Source: Allobosea sp.
GTDB taxonomy: Bacteria > Pseudomonadota > Alphaproteobacteria > Rhizobiales > Kaistiaceae
NCBI GenBank assembly: GCA_017307955.1
Contig: JAFKFV010000012.1
Location: 124,001 to 188,000 of the forward strand
Length of the DNA: 64,000 nt
Reading direction: 5' to 3'
The notes beneath the pieces were generated by a model. The model did not search any database. It was not told the origin of the DNA and saw only the letters and a program-made list of their open reading frames with translations. Position numbers and translations under genes: made by a program. Within the stretch, counting starts at the first letter, position 1, and every line of letters starts with the position of its first letter. Below are positions 1-8,328 of this stretch, one piece after another.

Positions 1-141
1 ATCGGGACGATCGTTGGCGCGCTGATGATCGGGCTCATCAATAACGGCCTCATCCTCATGGGTCTCGAATTCAGCCAGCAACTGATCGCCCGTGGCGCGA
101 TCATCATCCTCGCCGTTGCGCTCAGCCAGAAGAGGGCCTGA
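1..141 (+). CDS. ABC sugar permease, C-terminal fragment (RbsC-like)
   Basis: The first 46 codons read in frame 1 to a TGA and give a hydrophobic end that continues a gene starting outside the window. The piece contains GTIVGALMIGLINNGLILMG followed by a last membrane segment, which matches the C-terminal end of RbsC/XylH-type (CUT2) permeases. In that family this region is the last two transmembrane helices. The same pattern of small residues is seen at the ends of the two complete CUT2 permeases at 3543 and 4592. The stop is two bases from the ATG of the following broken gene, which suggests they were once one operon. Substrate cannot be inferred. Confidence 0.75.
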   Translation: MGTIVGALMIGLINNGLILMGLEFSQQLIARGAIIILAVALSQKRA

Positions 142-142
142 C

Positions 143-441
143 ATGACAGCCACCGTCATCGGCACCCTCAGGGCGCGCCCTGAAAGCCGCGAAGACCTGC
201 ATCGCATCCTTGCCGCCACGGTGGCGCCGACGCGGGCAGAACCCGGCTGCATCAACTATGACTCCCATGTCGATGCAGCGGACCCCTGCGTCTTCGTCTT
301 CTATGAGAACTGGCGCAGCTAGGCCGATCACGCGACGCATATGAAAATGCCGCATCTGAAGCCGCTACTAGCCGCGCTGGTAGCCTGCTGGCAAAGCCGG
401 TCGATGTCCGCCGGCTCACGATGATCAGCGCTTTGGCGTGA
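143..441 (+). pseudogene. Broken antibiotic-biosynthesis-monooxygenase (ABM) domain protein
   Basis: The frame starting MTATVIGTLRARPESREDLH looks like a small ABM-domain (YgiN-like, dimeric alpha-beta barrel) protein of about 95 residues. It is interrupted twice. A TAG at 320-322 falls inside the conserved stretch FYENWRS, after which the same frame continues ADHATHMKMPHLKPLLAAL. Near 385 the homologous reading moves to the +1 frame and continues LAKPVDVRRLTMISALA to a TGA at 439-441. Family members normally read straight through ENW-S-(R/K)-A-x-H and end in a strand like KPVDVRRL, so both breaks are visible against that expectation. It follows the permease end by one base. The likely state is a recent nonsense mutation plus a frameshift. 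Sequencing error is the alternative. Confidence 0.7.
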
Positions 442-594
442 AGCGGCCAATTGCGCAGTTTTGGCTATCCCTCATTTCCCCAATCTTGTCGACGCCCGCG
501 AAAGCTGCAGGTTTGGCGACGAGATCGCTCTATCGGGGCACACTCGGGGCCGAGGCTGATGGGGCGCAACCGGCAGGTCGAGCAGCAGATAAGC

Positions 595-1737
595 CTAGAC
601 GAGGGGCAGGAAGGACTGCATAGCGAGCGCGATCGCGCCTTCGGCGACGGGTTTTCGGCCGAGGAGGGACGGGCGGACGATCGCGTCGCGCCCGAGCGGA
701 TCGACGACATCGCGCAGGATCATCTGGCGGATCGCGGGGTCGAGATAGCTGAAGATCGGCACCAGCGCGCCGCCGAGCACCACCGTTCCGATATCGAGGA
801 CGTTGAGCGCGTTGGCGATCGCCACGCCAAGATAAGAGCCCGCCTCCGACAGGACCGTGCGCACGAGCGCCTCGTTGGCCCGCGACGCGAGGAGGGCGTC
901 GTCGAGCGTCCGCGCGCGCACACCGAATTCGGCCAGCCGGCCGAGGATCGCGCCGGTCGAGAGATAGGCATTGAGCGCCCCCGGACCGCCGATCTCGGCG
1001 GGGCGGCCGTTCGGATCGACGATCATGTGCCCGAAGCGCTGCGTCAGGCCGGTGATGCCGTGGTGGATCCGCCCGCCCAGGAAGGGGACGCCGCGTACGA
1101 TGCTGTCGACATGGATATAGAGGAAGTCGTCGAGATCCCCCGCCGCGCTGGTATAGCGCTCGGCCAGGGCGAAGGCGTGGACATCGTAGGCGACCTCGAT
1201 CGGACCACCGCCGAAATTTTCGATGCGGGCGAGCATCGCGCGGTCGATGCGGGACCTGGCGGCGGGACCGGGCTGCCCCTTGGCCGGCGCTCCCTCGACG
1301 AGGATGCCGATGCCGCGGACGGGCGTCGCCGGGCGAGGCATCGCCTCGCGCAGCCGCTCCAGTTCCGCCATCACCGCATCCTCGGAGGCGCCGGCATCCA
1401 GCCGGACTGCCGCTTCCGTGCTGGTATGGATGATCCCGTCGAGGCCCGCCGCCGCGACATGGAACCGTCCGTCCCGCGCGATGGCGAGCCCGAGCAGAAG
1501 GCCCGCCGCCGGCTCGATCTCCAGTTGGTCCTCGGGGCGGCCCATGCCGTAGCTCGGCTTGCCCCGCGAGCGCTTCAAGAGACCGTCGGCCTCCAGCTGG
1601 TGCACGACGGTGGACACCGTCGACCGGTCGATCGACGTCATGGCGCGCAGCGCGCTCTGCGAGGTGCCCGGATGCTGCCTGATTGCATGGAAAAGGGCGG
1701 CCGTGTTATGCCTACGAATGGACTTGGAGTTGAACAA
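595..1737 (-). CDS. ROK-family transcriptional regulator
   Basis: This is a 380-residue protein from a TTG start at 1737. The frame stays open to another TTG at 1884, but the extra 49 residues are low-complexity and unlike the family. An N-terminal winged helix-turn-helix (about residues 15-55, SQSALRAMTSIDRSTVSTVV) is followed by a ROK sugar-kinase-like domain with the GTVVLGGALVP turn near the C-terminus. ROK repressors (NagC/XylR/Mlc type) bind a sugar or sugar phosphate and release DNA. The usual zinc-binding Cys motif (CxCGxxGCLE) is replaced by AEIGGPGALN, so no cysteine ligands remain. It is divergent from the CUT2 transporter operon that starts about 190 bp away and most likely represses it. 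The inducer is unknown. Confidence 0.85.
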   Translation of the reverse strand: MFNSKSIRRHNTAALFHAIRQHPGTSQSALRAMTSIDRSTVSTVVHQLEADGLLKRSRGKPSYGMGRPEDQLEIEPAAGLLLGLAIARDGRFHVAAAGLDGIIHTSTEAAVRLDAGASEDAVMAELERLREAMPRPATPVRGIGILVEGAPAKGQPGPAARSRIDRAMLARIENFGGGPIEVAYDVHAFALAERYTSAAGDLDDFLYIHVDSIVRGVPFLGGRIHHGITGLTQRFGHMIVDPNGRPAEIGGPGALNAYLSTGAILGRLAEFGVRARTLDDALLASRANEALVRTVLSEAGSYLGVAIANALNVLDIGTVVLGGALVPIFSYLDPAIRQMILRDVVDPLGRDAIVRPSLLGRKPVAEGAIALAMQSFLPLV

Positions 1738-1866
1738 CGGCTCCGACGATCCCTGCTGCCTGCGCGCACGCCATGATGACTGGTTGATGGATAGCGCGGG
1801 ACTCCCTTCTGGTACAGGGCTTGGGAGAGGGCTCAGTCCGATCTTCGGAAAAAATCCGGCGCCTGC

Positions 1867-1915
1867 TTGACAGCAAAAACGCAAAGCACTTAATCTGACC
1901 CTCGGAGGAAGTGCT
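1867..1915 (+). promoter_or_regulatory. Promoter and candidate ROK operator before the CUT2 operon
   Basis: A consensus -35 TTGACA at 1867-1872 and a -10-like CTTAAT at 1889-1894 are 16 bases apart, upstream of the transporter ATPase gene. A 7-bp inverted repeat overlaps and follows the -10: AGCACTT at 1885-1891 and AAGTGCT at 1909-1915. Such placement is typical of a repressor site. Assignment to the adjacent ROK protein is an inference from position. Confidence 0.5.
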
Positions 1916-1927
1916 GAGCCGGGATCG

Positions 1928-3553
1928 ATGTCCGTGGGAGGACGGAGGGTTCAGCCATTTTGCACGATGAAACCTGCAGAAGCGCGGGCCGCCGAGGTTC
2001 GTCCGCATCTCGTCGAGGTGCGCAATGTCGTGAAGCGATTTCCGGGCGTCGTGGCGCTCGGCGACGCGGTGCTGGAGATCCGCCGCGGCGAGGTCCATGC
2101 CCTCCTGGGCGAAAACGGAGCCGGCAAGTCGACGCTGATCAAGCTGCTCAACGGCATCTATCAGCCCGATGGCGGCACCATCCTCGTCAACGGCGTCGAC
2201 CAGACCATCGACGGTCCGCGCGCGGCGCAGGCCCTCGGCATCAGCACCATCTATCAGGAGCACACGCTCGCGGCCGACCTCTCGCCGATCGAGAACATCT
2301 TTCTCGGCCGCGAGCTCAAGTCGGCCAGCGGCTTCGTCGTCGACCGCGCCGCGATGAAGAAGCGCGCCGAGACGCTCTGGGCGCAGTTCGGTGGCGACCG
2401 CCGCGACCTCGGCCGTCCGGTTGCCGAGCTCGGCGGCCTCAAGCAGCGGCTGATCGAGATCATCAAGGCGCTGGCCTTCGAGGCCTCGCTCGTCATCATG
2501 GACGAGCCGACGGCCCAGCTGCCGGATGGCGAGAGGGCGCTGCTGCTCGCCCATATCCGCGCGATGCGCGATCGCGGGGTCGCGGTCCTTCTCGTCACGC
2601 ATCGGCTCGACGAGCTCGCCGGCACCGTCGACCGCGTCACGGTGTTCCGCGACGGCCGCTGGGTCGGCACCATGCCGATGAGCGAGACCAGCGTCGACGA
2701 CATCATCCACAAGATGGTCGGCCGCGACGTCGGCTCCATGGCCGCCGCCGCCGCGCGCGACGCCGACCAGCCGCTCGACGACGGGGCGCCGGAGGTCCTG
2801 CGGGCCGTCGGTCTCGTGCGTCGCGGCGTGCTCCACGACGTTTCGCTGACCCTCAAGGCCGGCGAGGTGCTCGGCATCGGCGGCCTCGCCGGCTCGGGGC
2901 GCACCGAGGTCGCGCGCGCCCTGATCGGCGCCGATCCGATCGATGCCGGCACGATCTGGGCGAATGGCCGCCAGGTCTCGCCCTCTTCACCGGCCGACGC
3001 GGTCCGGGCCGGCATCTTCATGGTCCCCGAGGAGCGCAAGACGCAAGGGATCGTCGCCGGGCTGGACGTCTCGCGCAACATCACCATCTCGGCGCCGGAA
3101 AAGGTCGCGCAGTCGACCTTCATCCAGCGCCGGCGCGAGCGACAGGTGGCCGCCGGCTATGTGAGGGAGCTTCGCATCAAGACGCGCAGCCCGGCGGAAT
3201 TCATCGAGAATCTCTCCGGCGGCAACCAGCAGAAGGTCCTCTTCGCGCGGGCCCTGTTTTCCGACCCCAACATCATCATCGTCGACGAGCCGACACAGGG
3301 CATCGATGTCGGCGCCAAGACGGAGGTCTACCGGCTCATCCGCGATTTCGTGGCGCGCGGCCGCTCCGTCATCGTGATCTCCTCCGAACTGCCCGAACTG
3401 CTCGGCCTGTCCGACCGCGTGATGATCATGCGCGAGGGCCGCAAGGCAGGGGAGATCGCCGTTCCGATCGGCGCGGCAGGCGACCAGGCCGCCATGGCGC
3501 TGCTGCAGCGCCAGGTCATGGCCTTGGCCACGGGAGGGAAAATTGAACAATAA
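1928..3553 (+). CDS. CUT2 sugar ABC transporter ATPase (RbsA/MglA-like, two NBDs)
   Basis: A 541-residue cytoplasmic ATPase with two nucleotide-binding domains in tandem, the CUT2 arrangement. Domain 1 has Walker A GENGAGKST and Walker B LVIMDEPTA. Its signature region is the divergent VAELGGLKQRLIEI. Domain 2 has the degenerate P-loop GIGGLAGSGRTEVAR typical of RbsA, the signature NLSGGNQQKV and Walker B IIIVDEPTQGID. The family energises import of pentoses and hexoses. An ATG at 1967 would give 528 residues beginning MKPAEARA, closer to the family's usual 500-520, and is an equally plausible start. The 3' end overlaps the next gene by 11 bases, indicating translational coupling. It is the only ABC ATPase gene in the window. 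Confidence 0.92.
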   Translation: MSVGGRRVQPFCTMKPAEARAAEVRPHLVEVRNVVKRFPGVVALGDAVLEIRRGEVHALLGENGAGKSTLIKLLNGIYQPDGGTILVNGVDQTIDGPRAAQALGISTIYQEHTLAADLSPIENIFLGRELKSASGFVVDRAAMKKRAETLWAQFGGDRRDLGRPVAELGGLKQRLIEIIKALAFEASLVIMDEPTAQLPDGERALLLAHIRAMRDRGVAVLLVTHRLDELAGTVDRVTVFRDGRWVGTMPMSETSVDDIIHKMVGRDVGSMAAAAARDADQPLDDGAPEVLRAVGLVRRGVLHDVSLTLKAGEVLGIGGLAGSGRTEVARALIGADPIDAGTIWANGRQVSPSSPADAVRAGIFMVPEERKTQGIVAGLDVSRNITISAPEKVAQSTFIQRRRERQVAAGYVRELRIKTRSPAEFIENLSGGNQQKVLFARALFSDPNIIIVDEPTQGIDVGAKTEVYRLIRDFVARGRSVIVISSELPELLGLSDRVMIMREGRKAGEIAVPIGAAGDQAAMALLQRQVMALATGGKIEQ

Positions 3554-4520
3554 CAACAAATTCCACCTCAGCGACCTCCTGAATGTCGAGGGAGCGACCG
3601 TCTTCTTCGCGCTCGCGGTGCTGGTTCTCTTCTCGTCGGTCTTTGCCCCGTCCTTCCTGACGCCCGAGAACATCTCGAACGTGCTCGTGCAGTCCGTCTT
3701 CGTGATGATCCTCGGCATCGGCATGACCTATGTGCTGATCTCGGGCGGCATAGACCTGTCGGTCGGCTCGGCCATGGGCCTTGCGGCGGCGGTGTGCGTC
3801 TACTGCATCAATGCCGGCCTGCCCCTTCCGCTGGCGTTGCTGCTCGGCCTTGCGACAGGCGCTGCTGCCGGCTTCGTCAACGCCTATCTCATCGTCGGGC
3901 TGGGCTTTGCCGATTTCATCGCGACGCTCGGCACGCTGTCGCTCATGCGCGGCATCGTCGAGGTGATGACGGCGAGCACGCGCCTCAACTCGAAGGACCC
4001 CGGCTTCATGTTCCTCGCCGGCGGTTCGCTCGGCGGCGTCCCCTTCGCGGTGCTCGTGGCTCTCGTCGTGGCCATCGTCGCCGGGGTCATCCTCGCCCGG
4101 ACGACGATGGGACGCGCCGTCTATGGCGTCGGGCTCAATCCGAAGTCCTCGTTCCTCGCCGGCGTGCTGGTCAACCGGGTCCGCTTCTCCGTCTTCGTGG
4201 TCTCGGGCCTCTGCGCAGGACTGTCGGGCATTCTTCTGGCGTCCCGCCTGTCGTCGGTTCATCCCGCGATGGGCACGGGCTACGAGCTCACGGCGATCGC
4301 GGCAGCGGCTCTGGGAGGCGCGAGCCTGTCCGGCGGCCGCGGGTCGGTGCTGGGCACGGCGCTCGGCGCGCTGTTCCTCGCGATCCTCCAGAACACGCTC
4401 AGCCTGATGTCCGTGAACGCGTTCTGGTTCCAGATCATCACCGGCGTGATCATCGTGCTCGCGGTCCTGATGGATGGCGGCGTGCGCCGCTTCGTCGCCC
4501 AGCGCGCGCGCGCGGCCTGA
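3543..4520 (+). CDS. CUT2 sugar ABC transporter permease 1 (RbsC-like)
   Basis: A 325-residue polytopic membrane protein of the RbsC/BPD_transp_2 family. It starts at a TTG inside the end of the ATPase gene. The start is supported by GGGAGGG five bases upstream, and no ATG lies near. Family landmarks are LISGGIDLSVGS near residue 65, GLGFADFIATLGTLSLMRG, and AALGGASLSGGRGSVLGTAL in the last third, the region that contacts the ATPase. Together with the second permease at 4592 it would form a heteromeric channel for a sugar delivered by the binding protein at 5647. Confidence 0.92.
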   Translation: MNNNNKFHLSDLLNVEGATVFFALAVLVLFSSVFAPSFLTPENISNVLVQSVFVMILGIGMTYVLISGGIDLSVGSAMGLAAAVCVYCINAGLPLPLALLLGLATGAAAGFVNAYLIVGLGFADFIATLGTLSLMRGIVEVMTASTRLNSKDPGFMFLAGGSLGGVPFAVLVALVVAIVAGVILARTTMGRAVYGVGLNPKSSFLAGVLVNRVRFSVFVVSGLCAGLSGILLASRLSSVHPAMGTGYELTAIAAAALGGASLSGGRGSVLGTALGALFLAILQNTLSLMSVNAFWFQIITGVIIVLAVLMDGGVRRFVAQRARAA

Positions 4521-4591
4521 CGGCTTCAACTCCGAAGCCTGAAGCCGTGATCGTGTATTCAAGCAAGCCTGTCCTGCGGAAGGGCACTGAC

Positions 4592-5611
4592 ATGACCGTC
4601 GTCTCTCAAAATCCGCCGTCGACAAACGGCATCGCCGAAGCCCTGCAGTCTTTCGCAGGCCGCCCCGGCGCCGGAATCTTCCTGTTCCTCGTCGTCTTCC
4701 TTCCGGTGATCTCCTTCTTTGCACCCCAGATGCTGCAGGAAGCCAATCTCGCCGGCATCCTCAACCAGATGGTGTTCATCTTCATTCCGACACTTGGAAT
4801 GACCATCGTGATCATCTCGGGCGGCATCGACCTTTCGGTGGGATCGGTCATCGGTCTTTCCGGCGGCGTCGCGGCGAGCCTGCTCGGCGTCGGGCTGCCC
4901 CTGCCCCTGGCGCTCATGGCCGGCATCGCCGCCGGCGCGGCCATCGGCTTCCTCAACGGCATCGTCATCACACGGTTGAAGGTGCCCGATTTCGTGGCGA
5001 CGCTCGCGATGATGGGTGTCGTCCGGGGCGTGCTCTATGTCTGGACGAGCGGCGTCCCGTTCCGAAACTACATGGATCCGGCCTATTACCTGATCGGCGG
5101 GCTCCGCATGGTCGCCGGCAAGCTGACGCTGCCGGTCTTCGTCGCCCTGGCGCTGCTTCTCATCCTGACCTTCGTGCTGAAGCGCACCTGGATCGGGGCT
5201 CATTTCCGAGCGACCGGCTCCAACGCCGAGGCGGCGCGCCTGTCCGGAATCCGGCCCGCGCGGGTGAAGCTGATGGCCTATGTCGCCTCGGGTACGCTCG
5301 CCGCCATCACCGGCGTCATGCTGGCCGGCCGCCTCACCACCGTCCATCCCGCGATGGGCGCCGGCTACGAGCTCGAGACGATCGCAGCGGCCGTTATGGG
5401 CGGCGCGGCCCTGTCGGGCGGCCGGGGGTCGTTCTGGGGCGCGCTCGTCGGCGCGCTGACGCTGACCGTGATCCAGAACGCCATCAACATCCTCAACATC
5501 GAATCCACCTGGGAGAACATCATCATCGGCGGGATCATCCTCTTCGCCGTGCTGATCGACCGGGCGGCCATGGCTCTGTCGCGCACAGCCTTGCGCGGCA
5601 GGCCGCACTGA
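4592..5611 (+). CDS. CUT2 sugar ABC transporter permease 2 (RbsC-like)
   Basis: A 339-residue inner-membrane permease of the same family as its upstream neighbour. Shared landmarks are IISGGIDLSVGS and AAVMGGAALSGGRGSFWGAL. The ATG at 4592 follows GGAAGG; an open frame runs far upstream but is only the shadow of the preceding permease. Two non-identical permeases in one CUT2 operon occur in part of the family and suggest a heterodimer. It ends 35 bases before the binding protein gene, which has a strong ribosome site. The substrate is unknown, but the operon order ATPase-permease-permease-binding protein is standard. Confidence 0.92.
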   Translation: MTVVSQNPPSTNGIAEALQSFAGRPGAGIFLFLVVFLPVISFFAPQMLQEANLAGILNQMVFIFIPTLGMTIVIISGGIDLSVGSVIGLSGGVAASLLGVGLPLPLALMAGIAAGAAIGFLNGIVITRLKVPDFVATLAMMGVVRGVLYVWTSGVPFRNYMDPAYYLIGGLRMVAGKLTLPVFVALALLLILTFVLKRTWIGAHFRATGSNAEAARLSGIRPARVKLMAYVASGTLAAITGVMLAGRLTTVHPAMGAGYELETIAAAVMGGAALSGGRGSFWGALVGALTLTVIQNAINILNIESTWENIIIGGIILFAVLIDRAAMALSRTALRGRPH

Positions 5612-5646
5612 AGACCAACCAGGGGCAGCCAACCAAGGAGGACATA

Positions 5647-6816
5647 ATGGCTGACAGGGAGGAGACTATGGACAAGGGCGGCATGTCGCGTCGTCAGATC
5701 TTCGGCACGGCTTTCGCCGGTGCCGCGACGGCGGCCGGAACCGCGATGCTGGGATCGCTCGGGTCCGCCGCAATGCCCGGTCGGGCATTCGCACAGGACG
5801 CAGCGGGCGGCGGCGCGCCCACCTCGATCGCCTGGGGCGACGAGGCCTGGCGCAAGATCGTCGCCGACAAAGTCGCCGGACGCACCCTGAAGATCGGCTT
5901 CACCGGTCCCGCGGCGTCCGAGTTCTATGACGAGATCGAGCACGGCGCCTTCGCACAGATGCGCGCCTATTCGGACCTCTTCGGCGTCAAATGGGACTGG
6001 ACCTATGCCTCGCCGCAGGAGCATCAGGACATCAACGACCAAGTGAACACGATCGAGGCCTGGGTCACCAACAAGTTCGATGCCGTCCTCGTCTGCACCG
6101 CCGGCGACTTCGAGTCGATGCAGAACGTCTATGCGCGGGCCGAGACTGCCGGAACGCGTGTGTTCCAGTTCAACATGCCGGCCGAACTCTGGGATGAGAG
6201 CCAGAACCGGGCCATCTCCAATATCGGCTACAACAACGTCATGCAGGCGGGTTACCTCGCCGGCCGCTACATCGCCACCAAGCTCGGCGGCAAGGGCAAG
6301 ATCATCCTCATCTGGGGTCTGCCGGGCCACTGGTCGACCGCGCGCCGCAAGGGGCTGGACATCGCGCTCGCCGAATTCCCCGATCTGAAGATCGTCGGCG
6401 AACAGCGCGGAGACTATGTGCGCGACAAGGCGCTCAACGCCGCGATGAACCTGCTGCAGCGGGACCCGAACATCAACGCGATCTATGGCGAGAACGAGGA
6501 AATGGCGCTCGGTGCCTCGCAGGCCATCCAGGCGCTCGGCCTGAAGCCCTGGGACGGGACCGACGGCATCATCACAATCGGCGCCGACGGCCTGAAGTCT
6601 GGCTTCGAGTCGATCAAGGAAGGTCAGATGACCGCCACCGTCTCGGTCGGCGCGGTCGACCAGGGCCGCCAGAGCATCGAGACAATCTTCTGGAACCTCA
6701 TCTTCGATCAGGTTCCGCCCAAGGTCTTCAACGTGCGGACCCAGGTCGTGGACAAGACCAACGTTGACGAGCCGCTCGCCTACGTCACCTGGGCGTTGAG
6801 CGTGCCGAAAATCTAG
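5647..6816 (+). CDS. Periplasmic sugar-binding protein (Peripla_BP_4) of the CUT2 transporter
   Basis: A 389-residue exported protein. AAGGAGGA precedes the ATG. The N-terminus carries a twin-arginine-like motif (SRRQIFGTAF) followed by an Ala-rich hydrophobic stretch and AFAQ, consistent with a Tat signal peptide cleaved near residue 50. The mature part begins with a RbsB-type core (LKIGFTGPAAS) and keeps the hinge pattern of LacI/ribose-binding folds, such as INAIYGENEEMALGASQAI and IITIGADGLKSG. It should capture the sugar in the periplasm for the permeases upstream. The final residue lies just before a small hairpin that separates it from the M24 enzyme gene. Confidence 0.9.
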   Translation: MADREETMDKGGMSRRQIFGTAFAGAATAAGTAMLGSLGSAAMPGRAFAQDAAGGGAPTSIAWGDEAWRKIVADKVAGRTLKIGFTGPAASEFYDEIEHGAFAQMRAYSDLFGVKWDWTYASPQEHQDINDQVNTIEAWVTNKFDAVLVCTAGDFESMQNVYARAETAGTRVFQFNMPAELWDESQNRAISNIGYNNVMQAGYLAGRYIATKLGGKGKIILIWGLPGHWSTARRKGLDIALAEFPDLKIVGEQRGDYVRDKALNAAMNLLQRDPNINAIYGENEEMALGASQAIQALGLKPWDGTDGIITIGADGLKSGFESIKEGQMTATVSVGAVDQGRQSIETIFWNLIFDQVPPKVFNVRTQVVDKTNVDEPLAYVTWALSVPKI

Positions 6817-6841
6817 GACCCGCTTCGCTAGAAGCGGATCC
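6816..6841 (+). other. Intercistronic hairpin
   Basis: A 7-bp stem CCGCTTC (6820-6826) and GAAGCGG (6831-6837) with a GCTA loop lies directly after the stop of the binding protein gene, with a partial outer GGA/TCC pairing. There is no T-run. Such a hairpin could stabilise the abundant binding-protein message or lower expression of the downstream enzyme; this role is inferred. Confidence 0.45.
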
Positions 6842-6914
6842 TAGATCCTGAACCGGCGGTGCGGGGTGCCTAGGAAACACGAACCCGTGCCGCCCAGCTT
6901 GGAAAGACAAGACG

Positions 6915-8156
6915 ATGATCAATGAGAAAGTCAAGCAGTGGTTTCCCACGTTTATCGAGCGCCAGCTGCGCTTCCATGAGCACGAGACCACCGGTGCCGA
7001 ACAGCTGCCGCCGACGCTCTACAAGGAGCGCATGGATCGCGCGCTGGCCGAGATCGAGAAGCAGGGCTACGACGCCTATATCGTGTATGGCGACTGCTAC
7101 CGGATGAGCAATATCCGCTGGCTGGTCGACTACCGCACGATCGACGGCGTCTATCCGCAGCCGGAGCTGCTCTATCTCGTGCCGGGCCGCGACCCGGTCT
7201 TCTTCCTGCCGATGAGCGAGATTCCCTCGGCCCACAAGGCTTCGGCGATGAACCTCATGGGTGGCGACATCCGCGAGATCCGCGCCGACTGGGAGCCCTT
7301 CCTCAAGGAGCGCGCCGCCAAGGACAAGCCGAAGAAGATCGGCATCTCCGGCTATCGCTACATGGACCTCGAATTCTACCCGCCGATGCTGCGGGCCTTC
7401 GGCGAGGATGCGCTGAAGCAGGCCATGATCATCGAGCAGCTGAAGTCGGTGAAGACGGAAGCCGAGGTCAATCTGATGCGTCGCGCCGCCCGCGTCTCCG
7501 ACGCGGCCATCGAGACGCTGATGGAGGTCCTTCGCATCGGCGAGGGCATCACCGAGCGCGAGGCGAACTCGCTCTGCTATGCGGCGATGTTCGCGAAGGG
7601 CGGCACCTCGATCGCCTACGACACGATGATCCAGGCCGGCGACAATACCGACGTGCTGTTCCGCCATCCGACCGACCGGCCGATCCGCCGCGGCGAGCTC
7701 GTGATGATGGATTACGGCATCCGGGTGAACGGCTATTCGTCGGACAATGCCCGGACCATCGTCTATGGCAACTGCACGAAGGAGCAGCGCCATCTGATGG
7801 AGGCCTGCAGCCGTGTCTACGAGGCCGGCCTCGGCCAGATTCGCGCCGGCATGACCGGCATCGAGGCGGACGCGGTCCTGCGGCGTCTCTTCAAGGAAGA
7901 GGGCGTCGAGCAATATCTCGTCGCGCCGTCGGAAGGCCGCACCGGCGCCCATGCGACGGGCATGGATCCGGAGGAGGACATCCCCGAGATCGGCAACATG
8001 ATCGACAACGTGCTCGAGGAGAACCAGACCTTCGCCTATGAGCTCAGCCTGATCATGCCGGGCGTCGGCGGTGTTCGCACCGAGGACCAGGTGGTCGTGC
8101 GCAAGGGCGGCCTTGAGCCCTTCCACACCTTCAACCGCTTCCTCTACGTCGAATAG
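6915..8156 (+). CDS. M24-family metallopeptidase / creatinase-like enzyme
   Basis: A 413-residue cytoplasmic protein with a creatinase N-terminal domain (about 40-170) and a pita-bread M24 domain (about 180-405). The five dinuclear-metal ligands can be placed: Asp266 and Asp277 (MDYGIRVNGYSSDNAR), His346 (GAHATGMD), Glu376 (FAYELSLIMPG) and Glu390 (GVRTED). The family contains Xaa-Pro aminopeptidases, prolidases, creatinase and related C-N hydrolases; GAHATG in place of the common GHGIG shows it is not a housekeeping aminopeptidase. It is the last gene of a sugar-type CUT2 operon and is closed off by a terminator at 8173. The imported ligand may therefore be an amino-sugar, opine-like or creatine-like compound rather than a plain sugar. 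Exact substrate unknown. Confidence 0.85.
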   Translation: MINEKVKQWFPTFIERQLRFHEHETTGAEQLPPTLYKERMDRALAEIEKQGYDAYIVYGDCYRMSNIRWLVDYRTIDGVYPQPELLYLVPGRDPVFFLPMSEIPSAHKASAMNLMGGDIREIRADWEPFLKERAAKDKPKKIGISGYRYMDLEFYPPMLRAFGEDALKQAMIIEQLKSVKTEAEVNLMRRAARVSDAAIETLMEVLRIGEGITEREANSLCYAAMFAKGGTSIAYDTMIQAGDNTDVLFRHPTDRPIRRGELVMMDYGIRVNGYSSDNARTIVYGNCTKEQRHLMEACSRVYEAGLGQIRAGMTGIEADAVLRRLFKEEGVEQYLVAPSEGRTGAHATGMDPEEDIPEIGNMIDNVLEENQTFAYELSLIMPGVGGVRTEDQVVVRKGGLEPFHTFNRFLYVE

Positions 8157-8172
8157 TCGACCAGCCGAAACG

Positions 8173-8198
8173 AAAGGCGGGCCTCGCGGCCCGCCTTT
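8173..8198 (+). terminator. Rho-independent-like terminator after the CUT2 operon
   Basis: A perfect 11-bp stem, AAAGGCGGGCC at 8173-8183 and GGCCCGCCTTT at 8188-8198, encloses a TCGC tetraloop 17 bases after the M24 stop codon. The A- and T-rich stem ends are typical of bidirectional terminators. Confidence 0.85.
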
Positions 8199-8235
8199 CA
8201 TGCCGGCGCTCGGCGCAGCGTCGAACCGATGCCTG

Positions 8236-8301
8236 TAGCGAAAGCGCTATCCGGCGACGTAGCGGCCGGTGCGCCGGCCATCGTATTGTCAAGAAGCGCT
8301 T
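8236..8301. promoter_or_regulatory. Paired AGCGCT-type palindromes before the HTH-SBP gene
   Basis: Two short palindromes lie upstream of the gene at 8329. TAGCG at 8236-8240 is repeated inverted as CGCTA at 8245-8249, and AAGCGCTT is a perfect palindrome at 8294-8301. Both contain the core AGCGCT and are 58 bases apart, a spacing that would allow looping. The neighbouring DNA-binding fusion protein is the obvious candidate ligand, but this rests on position only. Confidence 0.35.
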
Positions 8302-8328
8302 GCCGGCCGACCGTTCACCATCTAGCGC

